From CAVVST01 sp963750995 (lineage in GTDB: Bacteria; Acidobacteriota; Vicinamibacteria; Vicinamibacterales; UBA2999), in assembly GCA_963750995.1 (NCBI GenBank), contig CAVVST010000002.1, forward strand, positions 806,001 to 870,000: a DNA stretch of 64,000 nucleotides. Reading direction: 5' to 3'. Positions 29,952-39,225 of this stretch are shown piece by piece. Position 1 is the first letter of the stretch, and each line of letters opens with the position of its first letter. The position numbers were made by a program, and so were the translations under genes. The notes under the pieces are model-generated. The model ran no database searches and was not told the DNA's origin. It saw only the letters and a list, made by a program, of their open reading frames with translations.

Positions 29952-30346
29952 CTCAAAACATCACCCGCGCCGAGCTGCTTCCGCGGTGCGCGACAAAAAA
30001 GGTGCGACGCGGCAACCCTGGAGACGCAATCGCCGTAGTGCGAGACTAAACACGTCCTTTTCACGGACTTGCCTTCGTTGTGCGTGGTATGCGAACGGTG
30101 ACGCTAACACGGACGCAATTCACAAGCCCGGCTCTGTGCATTAGATCCGCCAAACCGCGGAACTGCCGACGAACCAGGGTATTAGCATCTGAAGCGACTT
30201 GGTTTCATGAAACGCTCTCCCTCTCACCGCGCGATCCGATTACCCACCGTGCCGTTTCCCGCGCTCCACGGTCCGCACTCCGGCACCCGAGGAAGGCCGC
30301 GATTCCACTGACTAAGCCGCACGCGGAGGGCCTCGAACCGTACGAG
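29952..30346. other. Intergenic, no gene seen
   Basis: Both strands give only short frames without ribosome sites or protein-like composition. Confidence 0.5.
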
Positions 30347-30625
30347 TCAGCGCGCGCGACGATCGGGGCGGCGTTCGCTCTGACGCCGGTCAGGTCCGCC
30401 GGGGATTCGTCGGTCGTGTTCCACTGAGGGGCGGGATCGATCGGGAATATCGGTCTGTGGTCGCGCCCGCGGTGTCGCGCGCCGTTCTCCGGTCTGCGCG
30501 AGCCGCCATGCGTGTTCGCAGCGGCCGCAGTAGAAATCGCGATACACGCCTCCGCTAACGAGTACGCGCTCCCAGCGCACAAAGCCGACACTACCGCAGT
30601 GAACGCACGGCGTTTTTTCGGGCAT
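30347..30625 (-). CDS. Zinc-ribbon protein with arginine-rich tail
   Basis: 92 residues. MPEKTPCVHCGSVGFVRWER and YRDFYCGRCEHAWRLAQ give two CxxC knuckles 26 residues apart, a zinc ribbon. The tail PGGPDRR-type repeats (DRRIPGGPDRRQSERRPDRR) is strongly basic. Such small proteins occur in acidobacterial genomes near membrane or secreted proteins; nucleic-acid binding is plausible but not shown. Confidence 0.65.
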   Translation of the reverse strand: MPEKTPCVHCGSVGFVRWERVLVSGGVYRDFYCGRCEHAWRLAQTGERRATPRARPQTDIPDRSRPSVEHDRRIPGGPDRRQSERRPDRRAR

Positions 30626-31185
30626 TGAGGGTGAGGGGCGATCCTACACCTCAGATTTCGGGACAGCAACCCGCAGCGCGGCCTGATGGCATTTTTCAAC
30701 GAGCTCATCCATACGTAGTCTGCGCTCGCCGGCTCAGGTCGGGCGGCGGTCGCTGCGGCTCGTGGACGGACCCATGACCGAGACGATGACGCGCAGCCGA
30801 TCTCCGCAGGCGGGTCCGGCTGATTTCCGGAGCACCGACAACTGCCGACGAGGCGAACAAACAGAGGGACCCGCTACATGACGCCCTATGCGCCATACGC
30901 CGCCGGAGAGCGAGCGTGGGCAGGACCCGGGATGTCCCCGTCTCCATGTGTGCCTGCGGCACCTCGCTCTAGCGAACCATAACCGCGCCATCGCCGGCAT
31001 CGTCGGAAAGCCGGTACTAGTCGAGTCGGGTTCGATTTTGCCGCGCACTGCGGCGGATGCCAGGCACGACGGCGCGAATGCGGGGCACGTTGGGCGCAGT
31101 CTGTTCGCGGACGATTCCAGCGGCGAGGCTCGTACCGCTTGAGCTAGCCGGGGCGGCGGGCGTCGTACACTAGCAGGGGCACGTT
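30626..31185. other. Intergenic, no supported gene
   Basis: Frames up to about 100 codons exist on both strands but are arginine-rich shadows with no ribosome site or family resemblance. Confidence 0.45.
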
Positions 31186-31404
31186 ATGAGGATGCGGACT
31201 GTTGTACGGACTGGCGCGATGGGGACTGGCGCCGTCGTTGGGGCAGCGTTCTTGTTCCGCCGATGGTGGCAACACCGCCAGGTTCTGCGGGAGGCACAGG
31301 CACGCGGTGATCGCGTGGAGGTCATCGCGCGGCTTCGGTCGGTAACGACCCCGCAGGCGGAGGCGCATCGCACCAACGACTCGGTGCATTTTCGCGCCTC
31401 CTGA
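31186..31404 (+). CDS. Possible small membrane protein
   Basis: 72 codons from ATG 31186: one short hydrophobic segment (TGAMGTGAVVGAAFLFRRWW) and a basic helix (RQVLREAQARGDRVEVIARL). Composition is protein-like; no family. An upstream GCACGTTATG gives no clear ribosome site. Confidence 0.35.
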   Translation: MRMRTVVRTGAMGTGAVVGAAFLFRRWWQHRQVLREAQARGDRVEVIARLRSVTTPQAEAHRTNDSVHFRAS

Positions 31405-31818
31405 AAACGGCGGAGCAGGTTCTCGCCTTGGCTTCGCGTTGAGTGGCGATAGCTCTCAAGGTACCCGTGTGCACCGTGACTGCGTTCAGAAACAAATGAT
31501 TGCGGTACACGTCCTCAGGCGCGATTGGCTGGGACCCGAGCCGTGCGGGCGGCATCCACGAATATAGCGTTCGTCTGGGCTGGTACGCTGTCGCTCGAAC
31601 AACCATAACCGCGGTTATGCGACGCACACCGCGAAAAGGTCGCATTTGACGTGGCCTTCGCTTCCATTACGTGCCTCACTTACAAGCAGGAGATAGTCTG
31701 GGCGATGTCGCGCACACGCGAAAGTGGGGCAGCGTTGTCCCCGGTGCCTTCGGCTGAGATCCCTCGGCCAATCGACCGCAAGTGCGACGACAAATGCCGC
31801 GATGCCGGTCAACGGTGA
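31405..31818. other. Intergenic with possible gene debris
   Basis: A minus-strand piece (APEDVYRNHLFLNAVTVHTG) near 31450-31530 and a hydrophobic piece (MTGIAAFVVALAVDWPRDL) near 31800 look partly protein-like but do not join into a gene. Confidence 0.35.
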
Positions 31819-31968
31819 GCCGAATGCGTTCTAGATCCTGAATTTCAGAAAGCCTTCGAGGAGCTATTTGGAGAACCGGTAACGGTCGTGACCGCGGCGC
31901 CCGCACCGCCTGCAGCATCCAAGCCTGAGGAGGCATCTGACGCAACCGATGACGAGACAATTCATTAA
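31819..31968 (+). pseudogene. 3' end of an unrecognised acidic gene
   Basis: 49 codons open from an in-frame stop at 31816, no start codon. Text VLDPEFQKAFEELFGEPVTV then TAAPAPPAASKPEEASDATD and a stop. Clear coding composition and an acidic, Pro/Ala-rich end. It lies 70 bases before a strong hairpin, in an AT-richer patch. Probably the tail of a lost gene, or a gene with a non-standard start. Confidence 0.4.
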
Positions 31969-32037
31969 ACGCATTTGACGACTTAGTTTCCGCTTGCTAC
32001 GCTGATTTCGGCTAACTCACAAATCCTAATGGAAAAG

Positions 32038-32104
32038 AACCCTCTGCTAAGGGGGCTGGTCTGTTCCCATCAGGTCAGCCAGTCAACTTAGCAAAGGGTT
32101 TTTT
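32038..32104 (+). terminator. Two-tier hairpin with T-run, terminator or leader attenuator
   Basis: Outer stem AACCCTCTGCTAAG (32038-32051) pairs with CTTAGCAAAGGGTT (32087-32100), 13 of 14 pairs. Inside it GGCTGGTCTG (32054-32063) pairs fully with CAGGTCAGCC (32071-32080), with two G-U wobbles and a 7-nt loop. Six T follow, to 32104. The next gene's ribosome site GTGGAGG begins five bases later. It may end the upstream gene or govern transcription or translation of the downstream 61-residue gene. On the other strand TTCTTTTCC follows, so it could act both ways. Confidence 0.75.
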
Positions 32105-32118
32105 GCTGTGGAGGCTCT

Positions 32119-32304
32119 ATGGCTCGAGACAGAAGGCTCGCAGAACTTGCCAGAAGCTTACACCGGGCGTCCGAAAGACTCTGGCTTCGGGTTACGGAAC
32201 CCGGACATTATGAAATATCTGAAGGCGATATTCAGGCGCTTCAGAAGGCGAACACCGACCTAAACAGAGCTATCACCAAGCTCAAGATGAAACCCAAGAA
32301 ATAG
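32119..32304 (+). CDS. 61-residue basic helical protein, hypothetical
   Basis: ATG 32119 with GGAGG five bases upstream. Sequence: MARDRRLAELARSLHRASER, a strand-like LWLRVTEPGHYEIS, then GDIQALQKANTDLNRAITKL and a Lys-rich end. No cysteine, signal peptide or membrane segment. It is less GC-rich than its neighbours, as is the leader. The strong hairpin directly before it suggests a regulated, possibly transferred gene. Unknown function. Confidence 0.6.
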   Translation: MARDRRLAELARSLHRASERLWLRVTEPGHYEISEGDIQALQKANTDLNRAITKLKMKPKK

Positions 32305-32406
32305 ACTGCAGATTGCCAGCAGCTGGTGTCGCAGCAGCTACGCGTCAGTTGCCGGCTTTCTACAATTCACTCAACTCATCCCCGGGTTGCTGAATGCGTG
32401 GAGAAC

Positions 32407-33732
32407 TCATCTGACTGCTATCTTCACCCAGTCAGTCAGCGTCTCAACATAACCGGGAAAAAGCCGGGGCCAGCGGAAAGGCTGTCCTGCGGTGGGTGCG
32501 ACGAAAATGGCATGATCCGCGCCAGGGAAGATCTTGACCGTGACGTCCTTCCCTTGTGCTCTCAATCGCTCCAGAATCGCCGCGCTTTCCTCCGCCGGCA
32601 TCTCTGCGTCTCGATCCCCGAATAGCCAGAGAGAGGGCACCGAAATTCGCTGCAACATTGGCTGCGGGTCGAAATCAATAATGCGTCGATAGAAGCGACG
32701 GAACGGGGCGTCTGCCGGCGGCGTTTGCTGGAATCCCAACGAAGCGAACCAGGGCTCTTGACGAGCACGGTCGAGGCTTGCCTGAAGCTCTTCGAATCCT
32801 CGGCCGCTCCGCGTGACTTCGTCATTCATTCGGAGAATCACCGTGGCCTGTTCGATTTCAGTCCTTCCGAACCCACGCTCCCGCAAGCGAAACTCCGTGT
32901 CCCACCAACCTTCCCGCCACACCGGAACGGCCGGACCCGAAGTCAACGCCATGAAGGCCACGTCTGACGACAGAGAAGCCGCGAGGGGCGCAATCCATCC
33001 CGCCTGACTCGCTCCGACGAGGCCGATCTTGCTGCCCACGATGTCTTTGCGAGCTTTTAATACCTGAACACATGCAAGGACATCCTTGGCGAGATCGTCA
33101 AAATTTGCTTCCCGCCAATCACCGGTAGAAGCGCCGGCACCGCGCTTGTCAAACGCGAGTGCAGCGACACCTGCTCGCGCGAGTTGGTCCGCCACGAAGT
33201 TGTTGGCATCCCTCGTTTCCCCACCGGACCCATGGACGAATACTGCGGCCGGGTAGGCGCCAGAGCCTCTCGGCAAGAACAGTGTGCCTTGCAGGAATAC
33301 GTTTCCATTGCGGCACGTTACTGGCTCGACCGCGTAAGGGAGAGAGGGCGTGTCGGTGCGACGAAGTGCCACGCTGGCATTGGCGCCAAACAGATTCCAG
33401 TTGCCGATTAGTGAATCCGATCCGACGAGGGTCCCTCTGAATGGGAACGCCCCGGCATCACCGACAAGATCGAAAGTCAGACTCGATCCATCAAACACCG
33501 TGTTTCGTAGCGGATATTGGTGTGCGCGCAAGGTCGGCGCGCTGAAGAATCCTGTGAGGCCGGAGGGAGTGGATTCGAATCTGAGTTCGAGAGGGAGATC
33601 AGCACCTTGAAATGAGGCATGACCGGTCCAGTGACCAGCGGGGCCGCTCTGTGCAGCACTGCTGGAGTAGTCGGCTCGGACAGCAAGCAGCAGGAAAATA
33701 AGAAATGCGCGCAAGATTATGGACACTATCAT
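32407..33732 (-). CDS. Secreted alpha/beta hydrolase
   Basis: About 441 residues from ATG 33732 (MIVSIILRAFLIFLLLAVRA, signal peptide). An N-terminal beta-rich domain of about 115 residues (GHWTGHASFQGADLPLELRF) precedes the hydrolase fold. HGSGGETRD is the oxyanion region, VGASQAGWIAPLA the nucleophile elbow (GxSxG), LFGDRDAEMP the acid, and FPGADHAIF the histidine. The layout is that of periplasmic dienelactone-hydrolase/peptidase S9-like esterases; the substrate is unknown. Intact and standing alone. Confidence 0.85.
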   Translation of the reverse strand: MIVSIILRAFLIFLLLAVRADYSSSAAQSGPAGHWTGHASFQGADLPLELRFESTPSGLTGFFSAPTLRAHQYPLRNTVFDGSSLTFDLVGDAGAFPFRGTLVGSDSLIGNWNLFGANASVALRRTDTPSLPYAVEPVTCRNGNVFLQGTLFLPRGSGAYPAAVFVHGSGGETRDANNFVADQLARAGVAALAFDKRGAGASTGDWREANFDDLAKDVLACVQVLKARKDIVGSKIGLVGASQAGWIAPLAASLSSDVAFMALTSGPAVPVWREGWWDTEFRLRERGFGRTEIEQATVILRMNDEVTRSGRGFEELQASLDRARQEPWFASLGFQQTPPADAPFRRFYRRIIDFDPQPMLQRISVPSLWLFGDRDAEMPAEESAAILERLRAQGKDVTVKIFPGADHAIFVAPTAGQPFRWPRLFPGYVETLTDWVKIAVR

Positions 33733-34026
33733 CGTCGCGAGCACATATCAGCTATACGGTAGTCGAATCGAGATGGGTTCCGAGGCTATGAGCGACGGTG
33801 CGGCACGGATAACGCGCCCGGCCGGTTTGGGTCCGCTTTCGGCCCAGAGTTCGTCGGGGGGCCGGGGTAGGTGGAGGACGAGCCGGGGACAGCCAAGTAA
33901 TCGGCATCTCCCGCCAGATTTCGGCCTGTTCTCCCGGCGCTGGATCGAGAGTCCGGGCAATCGAGGAAATCGTCGGGCTGGTCGGTGAGTTAGAATCCGT
34001 TGGCGTTACTCGTTCGCGGAGGCACT

Positions 34027-34428
34027 GTGCAGATCACTGATTCCGAGCGCGTCTGGATTGAAGGACTTAATCGTGGCGATGCTTCCGTGGCGGACGATGT
34101 GTTTGCGAGTGAGGGCGTCATACACATTAACGGCAGCCCAGATCCGAACCTGAGCGTCAAGGGGTTCGAGCAGATGATTTCGGGCCTGCTGTCCGCCTTT
34201 CCCGATATGCGCTTCACTATCGAGGACCAGATTGTAGCGGGCGATAAGGTGGCGACACGATGGAGCGCCGAAGGGACGAACAATGGCCCTTTCGGAACTG
34301 TTCCCGCGACAGGGCGTCGTGTGCGCGTCAACGGGCTGATTCTCGACCGCGTTGCTGGCGGGAAGGTTGTCGAACGCTGGGAGCAGTGGGATCAGATGAG
34401 CATGATGCAACAGCTCGGACTCGCCTAA
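34027..34428 (+). CDS. SnoaL-like ester-cyclase-family protein
   Basis: 133 residues from GTG 34027, chosen because GGAGG lies just upstream (GGAGGCACTGTG); a TTG at 34000 would extend it. The NTF2-like fold is suggested by VWIEGLNRGDASVADDVFAS, GFEQMISGLLSAFPDMRFTI, DKVATRWSAEGTNNGPFGTV and GGKVVERWEQWDQMSMMQQL. Such proteins include polyketide cyclases, but many are of unknown role. No partners nearby. Confidence 0.8.
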   Translation: MQITDSERVWIEGLNRGDASVADDVFASEGVIHINGSPDPNLSVKGFEQMISGLLSAFPDMRFTIEDQIVAGDKVATRWSAEGTNNGPFGTVPATGRRVRVNGLILDRVAGGKVVERWEQWDQMSMMQQLGLA

Positions 34429-35075
34429 GCACCTATTCCTTCAAACTGACCCCTACAATGACCGTCCAGCCTTAGGCGAATGACGACAGTCGGCACCGCC
34501 GCGTGACGCGCCAAATACGCGCGGCGTGACGGATGGTTTTCCGCGCCTTCAAGGCTTCTCTGGGCTGCGTAATGACATAGCGTGCCGGGCCACTCCAGGA
34601 GGCCGCCACGAGGAGCGCCAACTGCTCGCGCGACAGGTCCCTTGCGAGCATCCTCCGGTATTCAATCGACGCTCGAACGGAGGCCGCCCAGACCGTACCC
34701 CGCGCAAACCAGCCACGCCACGCACCGGCTAGCCGTTCCATTGAAAACGGCACGTTCGTGGGCGTTCCGCCAGCACTCCAAGTGTTGATGGATGGTCCGA
34801 AGGCTCTCATGCCCACCTCTTTGCTGAAACCCTTCCGACGAACGGATTACGCCGACCGCAAAGCAGCAGCGTACGTTCGCTACCCGATGGGTATAACGAC
34901 GGGAGTAAGGATTTCGAACATCTGGCCCAATCGCTACAGGTGGAGGGCCTTCGCACTCGCGCCTCCATCACTAGCCGAACGTCGTTGAGCCAATCGCACA
35001 GTTGACTGCCCACTCGATTCTGGCGAATACTCCGCAGCTCATCAATGACCCGTCAACAAATTATTTGAGGTAGCA
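34429..35075. other. Intergenic, weak reading frame only
   Basis: A minus-strand 114-codon frame (34816 to 34472) has a partly helical middle (RRMLARDLSREQLALLVAAS) but no ribosome site or family. Otherwise nothing is seen. A leader for the protease gene at 35076 lies at the right end. Confidence 0.4.
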
Positions 35076-37218
35076 ATGGGACGACTTCTCCCTAGCGTCC
35101 TCGTCGCCGCACTTGTCCTTTGGATTGCGAACTCACGTATTGCCGGCCAGCAATCGGTCCAGCCCGATTTTTCGGAAACAGCAATTCTGCGTGCGACGAC
35201 GCTCGAAGAACTGCGCCGGTGGGATCCCCTCATTACTGAAGGTGCCCGATCCGGCGCACTTCGAATCCGTTCGGTAATAGTCGATCCGCTGATTCCCACT
35301 CGCCTCGTCGAACGATACGAGCAGTTCCATAACGGTGTGCGCATCTGGGGAGCCGACGTTGTGCGCGACTCCGAACGCGGCGTACCGCACGCGATCTTCG
35401 GACAACTGGCTCCTGCGGACATCCAGATTCCGGCCGCACCTGGTGTTGGGGGCGATGACGCGCGTGCTGTTCTGTTACAGCTGGGTGGGCGAGAGGCTCG
35501 TCTGCTTACCGACCTGGAGCTCGTTATTCGTCGCCTCGACAGCGGCGATTATCGCCTCGCCTACACGGCCGTGGTGTCCGGCAACAACGATGTTGTGCGG
35601 ATCTTTATCGACGCCGTGACCGGCGATGAGCTTCTGCGCTTTACCGAGATTAAGACGCAGGCGGCAGCAGTTGGAAGCGGTCAAGGGGTATTGGGCGATC
35701 AAAAGAAATTGAGCGTGGAATCAAGCGCAGGAGGCTACCTCGCCTTTGATAGGCACCGTCCGCCCATGATTCAGACATTCGATATGCGGGGAGATCTGGC
35801 GCGCTCTATTCGCGTCCTTATCCAGGGGTTTCCTCTGCTCAGGAGCGAACTCGCCATCGACACGGATAACAACTGGACCGATCCAAGTGTCATCGATGCC
35901 CATGCTCACGTGAGTTGGACGTACGACTATTACTACAAACGTTTTCAGCGCAATGGGCTCGACGGTCGCAACGGGCCCGTTAACATCGTCACAAACGCTC
36001 TCTCGCAGACAGCAGCGCTTCAGTACGCTCCTGATTCGGAGGTGGTAGGGCAATTCGTGCTACAGGCTTCATGGTGCCGTGACTGTAACGGTGGCACCGG
36101 CGTGATGTTCTTCGGGAATGGAATTCCGCCCGGATTCTCTTTGCCCGGCAATGGCACGAATTGGACCTACACGAGCGGCGCTTTGGACGTGGCAGCTCAT
36201 GAACTGACGCACGCAGTGACAGATTTCACGTCCCGCCTTGAGTACCGGCGCGAGTCTGGGGCGCTCAACGAGGCGTTCTCAGACATGATGGGCAAGAGCG
36301 TTGAGTTCTACTACCACCCGCCGGGTGGGGCACCCGGACAAGCCGATTATGTTCTTGGGAAAGATGTGGTTCGGGCTGCTCGACCGGGCGCGCTCAGCGG
36401 GATTCGCTCAATGGCGAATCCGCAAGCGTTCAGCCAGCCTGACCACTGGTCTGCATACCGCCGCCTGCCGGACAGCGCTGACAACGGGGGCGTACATATC
36501 AATTCCGGTATACCGAACCACGCCTTCTATCTTGCAATCGAAGGTGGCACGAATCGTACGTCGGGACAGTCAGTTCAAGGTGTCGGTGGCACAAATCGGG
36601 AACAGATCGAAAGAGTGTTCTATCGAGCATTCACCCTGCTCACGCCCAGCAGTGCGAACTTCTCGATGGCCCGAATAGCCACTATCCAATCAGCTCGAGA
36701 TTCTGTACGGCGCCGGAGGCGTTGTCGAGCGCGCCGTCACGCAGGCGTGGGACGCGGTTGGTGTGACAAATACGTCCTCTTTGGCATCAGCCGTCACGCA
36801 GTTGCCGACACTCGGAGGGAGCGTACCGGGAGACGAGGGACGCGCTTTCTACTACACTCCGGTCTCGATGACCGCGACCGGTCGCTATCAGGCTGTTCTC
36901 AACTGGACCGACGGAACCATCAATCTCGACCTGATGATTGCGCGCGCCGGCTGTTTTTCGTACTCCTGCATGTTGGCGCGTGCCTCTGGAGCGACGACGC
37001 GACCAGACACTATCTGCCTCGACGTCCGCTCCGGCGAACAGTACAACGTGATGATTCAGAACTTCAGCTCCAGGGCCACCGCAGTCCAAGTGACTCAAAC
37101 GATTGACCCAAATCCGAGCGGAGCTTGCACGGTGACGGGCCAACCCGCTGTGCCAACTTCGGACGGCACGCCGAAGGGCGGTAGCGACACAGGCATCACC
37201 TTCCAGAAACTGCAATAG
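35076..37218 (+). pseudogene. M4 (thermolysin-type) metalloprotease, one frameshift
   Basis: A secreted zinc endopeptidase of about 710 residues when joined. Signal peptide MGRLLPSVLVAALVLWIANS; an FTP/PepSY-type propeptide to about residue 230; then the catalytic domain with VAAHELTHAVTDF (HExxH), ESGALNEAFSDMMG (third ligand Glu) and NGGVHINSGIPNHAFYLAIE (catalytic His). A shift near 36695 lies after these motifs and splits off LEILYGAGG and a C-terminal beta-sandwich-type domain (TATGRYQAVLNWTDGTINLD; ending ITFQKLQ). The active-site part is whole, so a truncated enzyme could form. A beta-barrel gene follows 34 bases on. Confidence 0.85.
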
Positions 37219-37252
37219 ACCGGTGACTCTCAGGATGCGAGGAACTGTCCTT

Positions 37253-37990
37253 ATGAAGCGAGCCATTCTCGTAGCTGGTGCTCTTTTGTTCCCGCAGATG
37301 TCTGCGGGACAAAGTGTCGAACCGTCTAAGGCGTTCCTTGTCATTAATGGCGCGTATCAATTGACCGCAAATGACTTCAGTGATTCAGCCACAAAACGAG
37401 AGAACGTCGAAGATGGCAGGATCGAAACGGCCTACACCGTCGAAGCCGGGCCAGCATTCAGCGTGGGGGGCGGTGGCATCATTTGGCGTCGATTGGGAGT
37501 TGGTGTTGGCGTGACCCGGTTTACGGTGTCGGCGCCAGCGACGATAAGCGGTTCTGTTCCTCACCCATTCTTTTTCAGCCGCCTTCGCTCCGTGAGCGGA
37601 GAGTCAAGCGCGCTCACGCGAGAAGAACTGGGAGTTCACGTCCAGGCTCGTGCCATCATCCCCGTCGGCAACCGCGTTGAGGTCGCCCTGTTCGGAGGCC
37701 CATCGTTCTTTCAGGCGAAGCAAGGGATGGTCACCGATTTTAGTTACACCGAGACCTACCCGTACGACGAAGCTGCATTCGGATCCGCGGTCACTACTGA
37801 AGCCAAAGCCTCGAAGGTTGGATTCAACGGGGGCGGTGATATTGCGTTCTTCTTTTCGCGACAAGTAGGCATTGGCGTGACGGCCCAGTTCGCCGGAACG
37901 ACTGTCGATCTGCCTGTCGCCGGCGAGACGACCCGCGCAGTGAAAATCGGCGGAATGAACGTTGGTAGTGGCTTACGAGTGCGCTTCTGA
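37253..37990 (+). CDS. Outer-membrane beta-barrel protein
   Basis: 245 residues from ATG 37253: signal MKRAILVAGALLFPQMSAGQ, then alternating strands (LVINGAYQLTANDFSDS; VGVGVTRFTVSAPATISG; VHVQARAIIPVGNRVEVALF; GGDIAFFFSRQVGIGVTAQF) and terminal Phe (VGSGLRVRF), the barrel-assembly signature. It lies 34 bp after the M4 protease and is probably co-transcribed. Resembles acidobacterial OmpA-barrel-like proteins. Function unknown. Confidence 0.75.
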   Translation: MKRAILVAGALLFPQMSAGQSVEPSKAFLVINGAYQLTANDFSDSATKRENVEDGRIETAYTVEAGPAFSVGGGGIIWRRLGVGVGVTRFTVSAPATISGSVPHPFFFSRLRSVSGESSALTREELGVHVQARAIIPVGNRVEVALFGGPSFFQAKQGMVTDFSYTETYPYDEAAFGSAVTTEAKASKVGFNGGGDIAFFFSRQVGIGVTAQFAGTTVDLPVAGETTRAVKIGGMNVGSGLRVRF

Positions 37991-38233
37991 TAGTCCGTAC
38001 GCACGTTTGATGCAGTAGAACCGCCGTGGCAGTCGTGCCCGCGATTTGACCGGAACGCCCGCCGGACGGCGCGACGTGGTCAATCTGGTGTTCCGTTCGC
38101 ACCTCAGCCACACCTGACTGCTGCTCAGGTCGTGCCACTGCAGCAAGAGTTGTGGCTGGGGCCAGACATTTTGCCGAGACTCAGGATCAATCACGCGGCA
38201 TTTGCGTTGCACGTCCGAGGGTGAGGCCAACCG
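37991..38233. other. Intergenic, no gene seen
   Basis: No supported frame. The last bases supply the leader of the zinc-ribbon gene at 38234. Confidence 0.5.
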
Positions 38234-38527
38234 ATGCAGCTCAAGGTCGCCAAGGTCTGCCTGGATTGCGAAGAGATCCACGACTCACAGCGGTGTCCGG
38301 TGTGCGCGTCCGAGACGTTCGCCTATCTCACGCGATGGGTGCCTCGGCTCGAACCGAAGGTTGAGAGGCCGGCTCCGCGACCGATCCTGACTCCGACCTG
38401 GACGCAGCGGGTTGTATTCGGAGGCGGTGCGATCAGCCTGCTGGCATTTGGACTGTTCCGGTGGAAGCGTCGCGCGAAACGCCATCTGGATGTGGTGACC
38501 TTCAGGAAAACTGGAGAACTACGGTAA
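38234..38527 (+). CDS. Zinc-ribbon protein with a C-terminal membrane helix
   Basis: 97 residues. Zinc ribbon at the N-terminus (KVCLDCEEIHDSQRCPVCAS, two CxxC), a linker with PRPILTP, and one membrane helix (VVFGGGAISLLAFGLFRW) followed by a basic cytosolic end. This tail-anchored zinc-ribbon layout is shared with acidobacterial small proteins. A broken homologue of its first 14 residues is fused behind the Crp/Fnr piece near 11190-11235. Role unknown. Confidence 0.65.
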   Translation: MQLKVAKVCLDCEEIHDSQRCPVCASETFAYLTRWVPRLEPKVERPAPRPILTPTWTQRVVFGGGAISLLAFGLFRWKRRAKRHLDVVTFRKTGELR

Positions 38528-38662
38528 TCGCCCTCCTCGCAGGCCAGGCCAGACAGTTTCATCAACCACGTGGCCTGCCCGACTGGTTAACGCCGACCTG
38601 CGTCGCTGCCGACTGCCTCACGTAGTTGCGGTCGATGTGCGACGAAGTTAGGTGTCAGGCCG

Positions 38663-39124
38663 GTGGCCACTGTTGCCCCTGCGCCCGCGCCTCCCCCGGC
38701 GCCGACCCCGGCGCCGGCGCCAGCACCTCCGCCGTCATATACGGGGGTCTGGGCGGGACGATCGGAAAGTTTGGCGTGCACGGCCGATGGAGTCTTTGAC
38801 GGCATCTGCGGTGATGTTCCGCGCCAGAACGTCTCGATTGTCATTTCCCTCATTCAGACAGGCTCCAATATCACCGGGACCATCGACGCCGGCGGGCTCG
38901 CGGTGAAGGTGTCAGGCAACGCGTCCGGCAACCGCCTGTCCATTACGGGCCGCGATCGCCTGTCCTCGAGCGTGGAGCTGGGATACGAAGACTGGAACAG
39001 CACGATGGGCGCGTCGGGCGCCACGATGGACGGGACATTCACGCTGCGGTTTTTCCCGGCGCAGAACGGCGTCCAGGGCGGTGCCAGCTGGAAACAAACG
39101 CTCGTGAGCGTCGCCAAACTATAG
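38663..39124 (+). CDS. Proline/alanine-rich exported protein
   Basis: 153 codons from GTG 38663. Residues 3-25 are a Pro-Ala repeat (APAPAPPPAPTPAPAPAPPP), followed by a compact beta-rich domain: SYTGVWAGRSESLACTADGV, NVSIVISLIQTGSNITGTID and DGTFTLRFFPAQNGVQGG. The repeat is typical of a linker behind a lipoprotein or signal peptide, but the upstream frame does not supply one; the true N-terminus may be lost to an indel near 38640. Unknown role. Confidence 0.55.
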   Translation: MATVAPAPAPPPAPTPAPAPAPPPSYTGVWAGRSESLACTADGVFDGICGDVPRQNVSIVISLIQTGSNITGTIDAGGLAVKVSGNASGNRLSITGRDRLSSSVELGYEDWNSTMGASGATMDGTFTLRFFPAQNGVQGGASWKQTLVSVAKL

Positions 39125-39225
39125 CTCGAGCAATCGGATCGAGGCCGCCGTGAGGAACTGGGCGCAATCGAACCACCGCTCGCATCCTGGTAGTACACCT
39201 CGGCGGGAGGCTGGGATCCGCTAGA

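Noticed and set aside
34472..34816. 114-codon minus-strand frame
   Set aside because: No ribosome site, no family, biased composition; left as intergenic.
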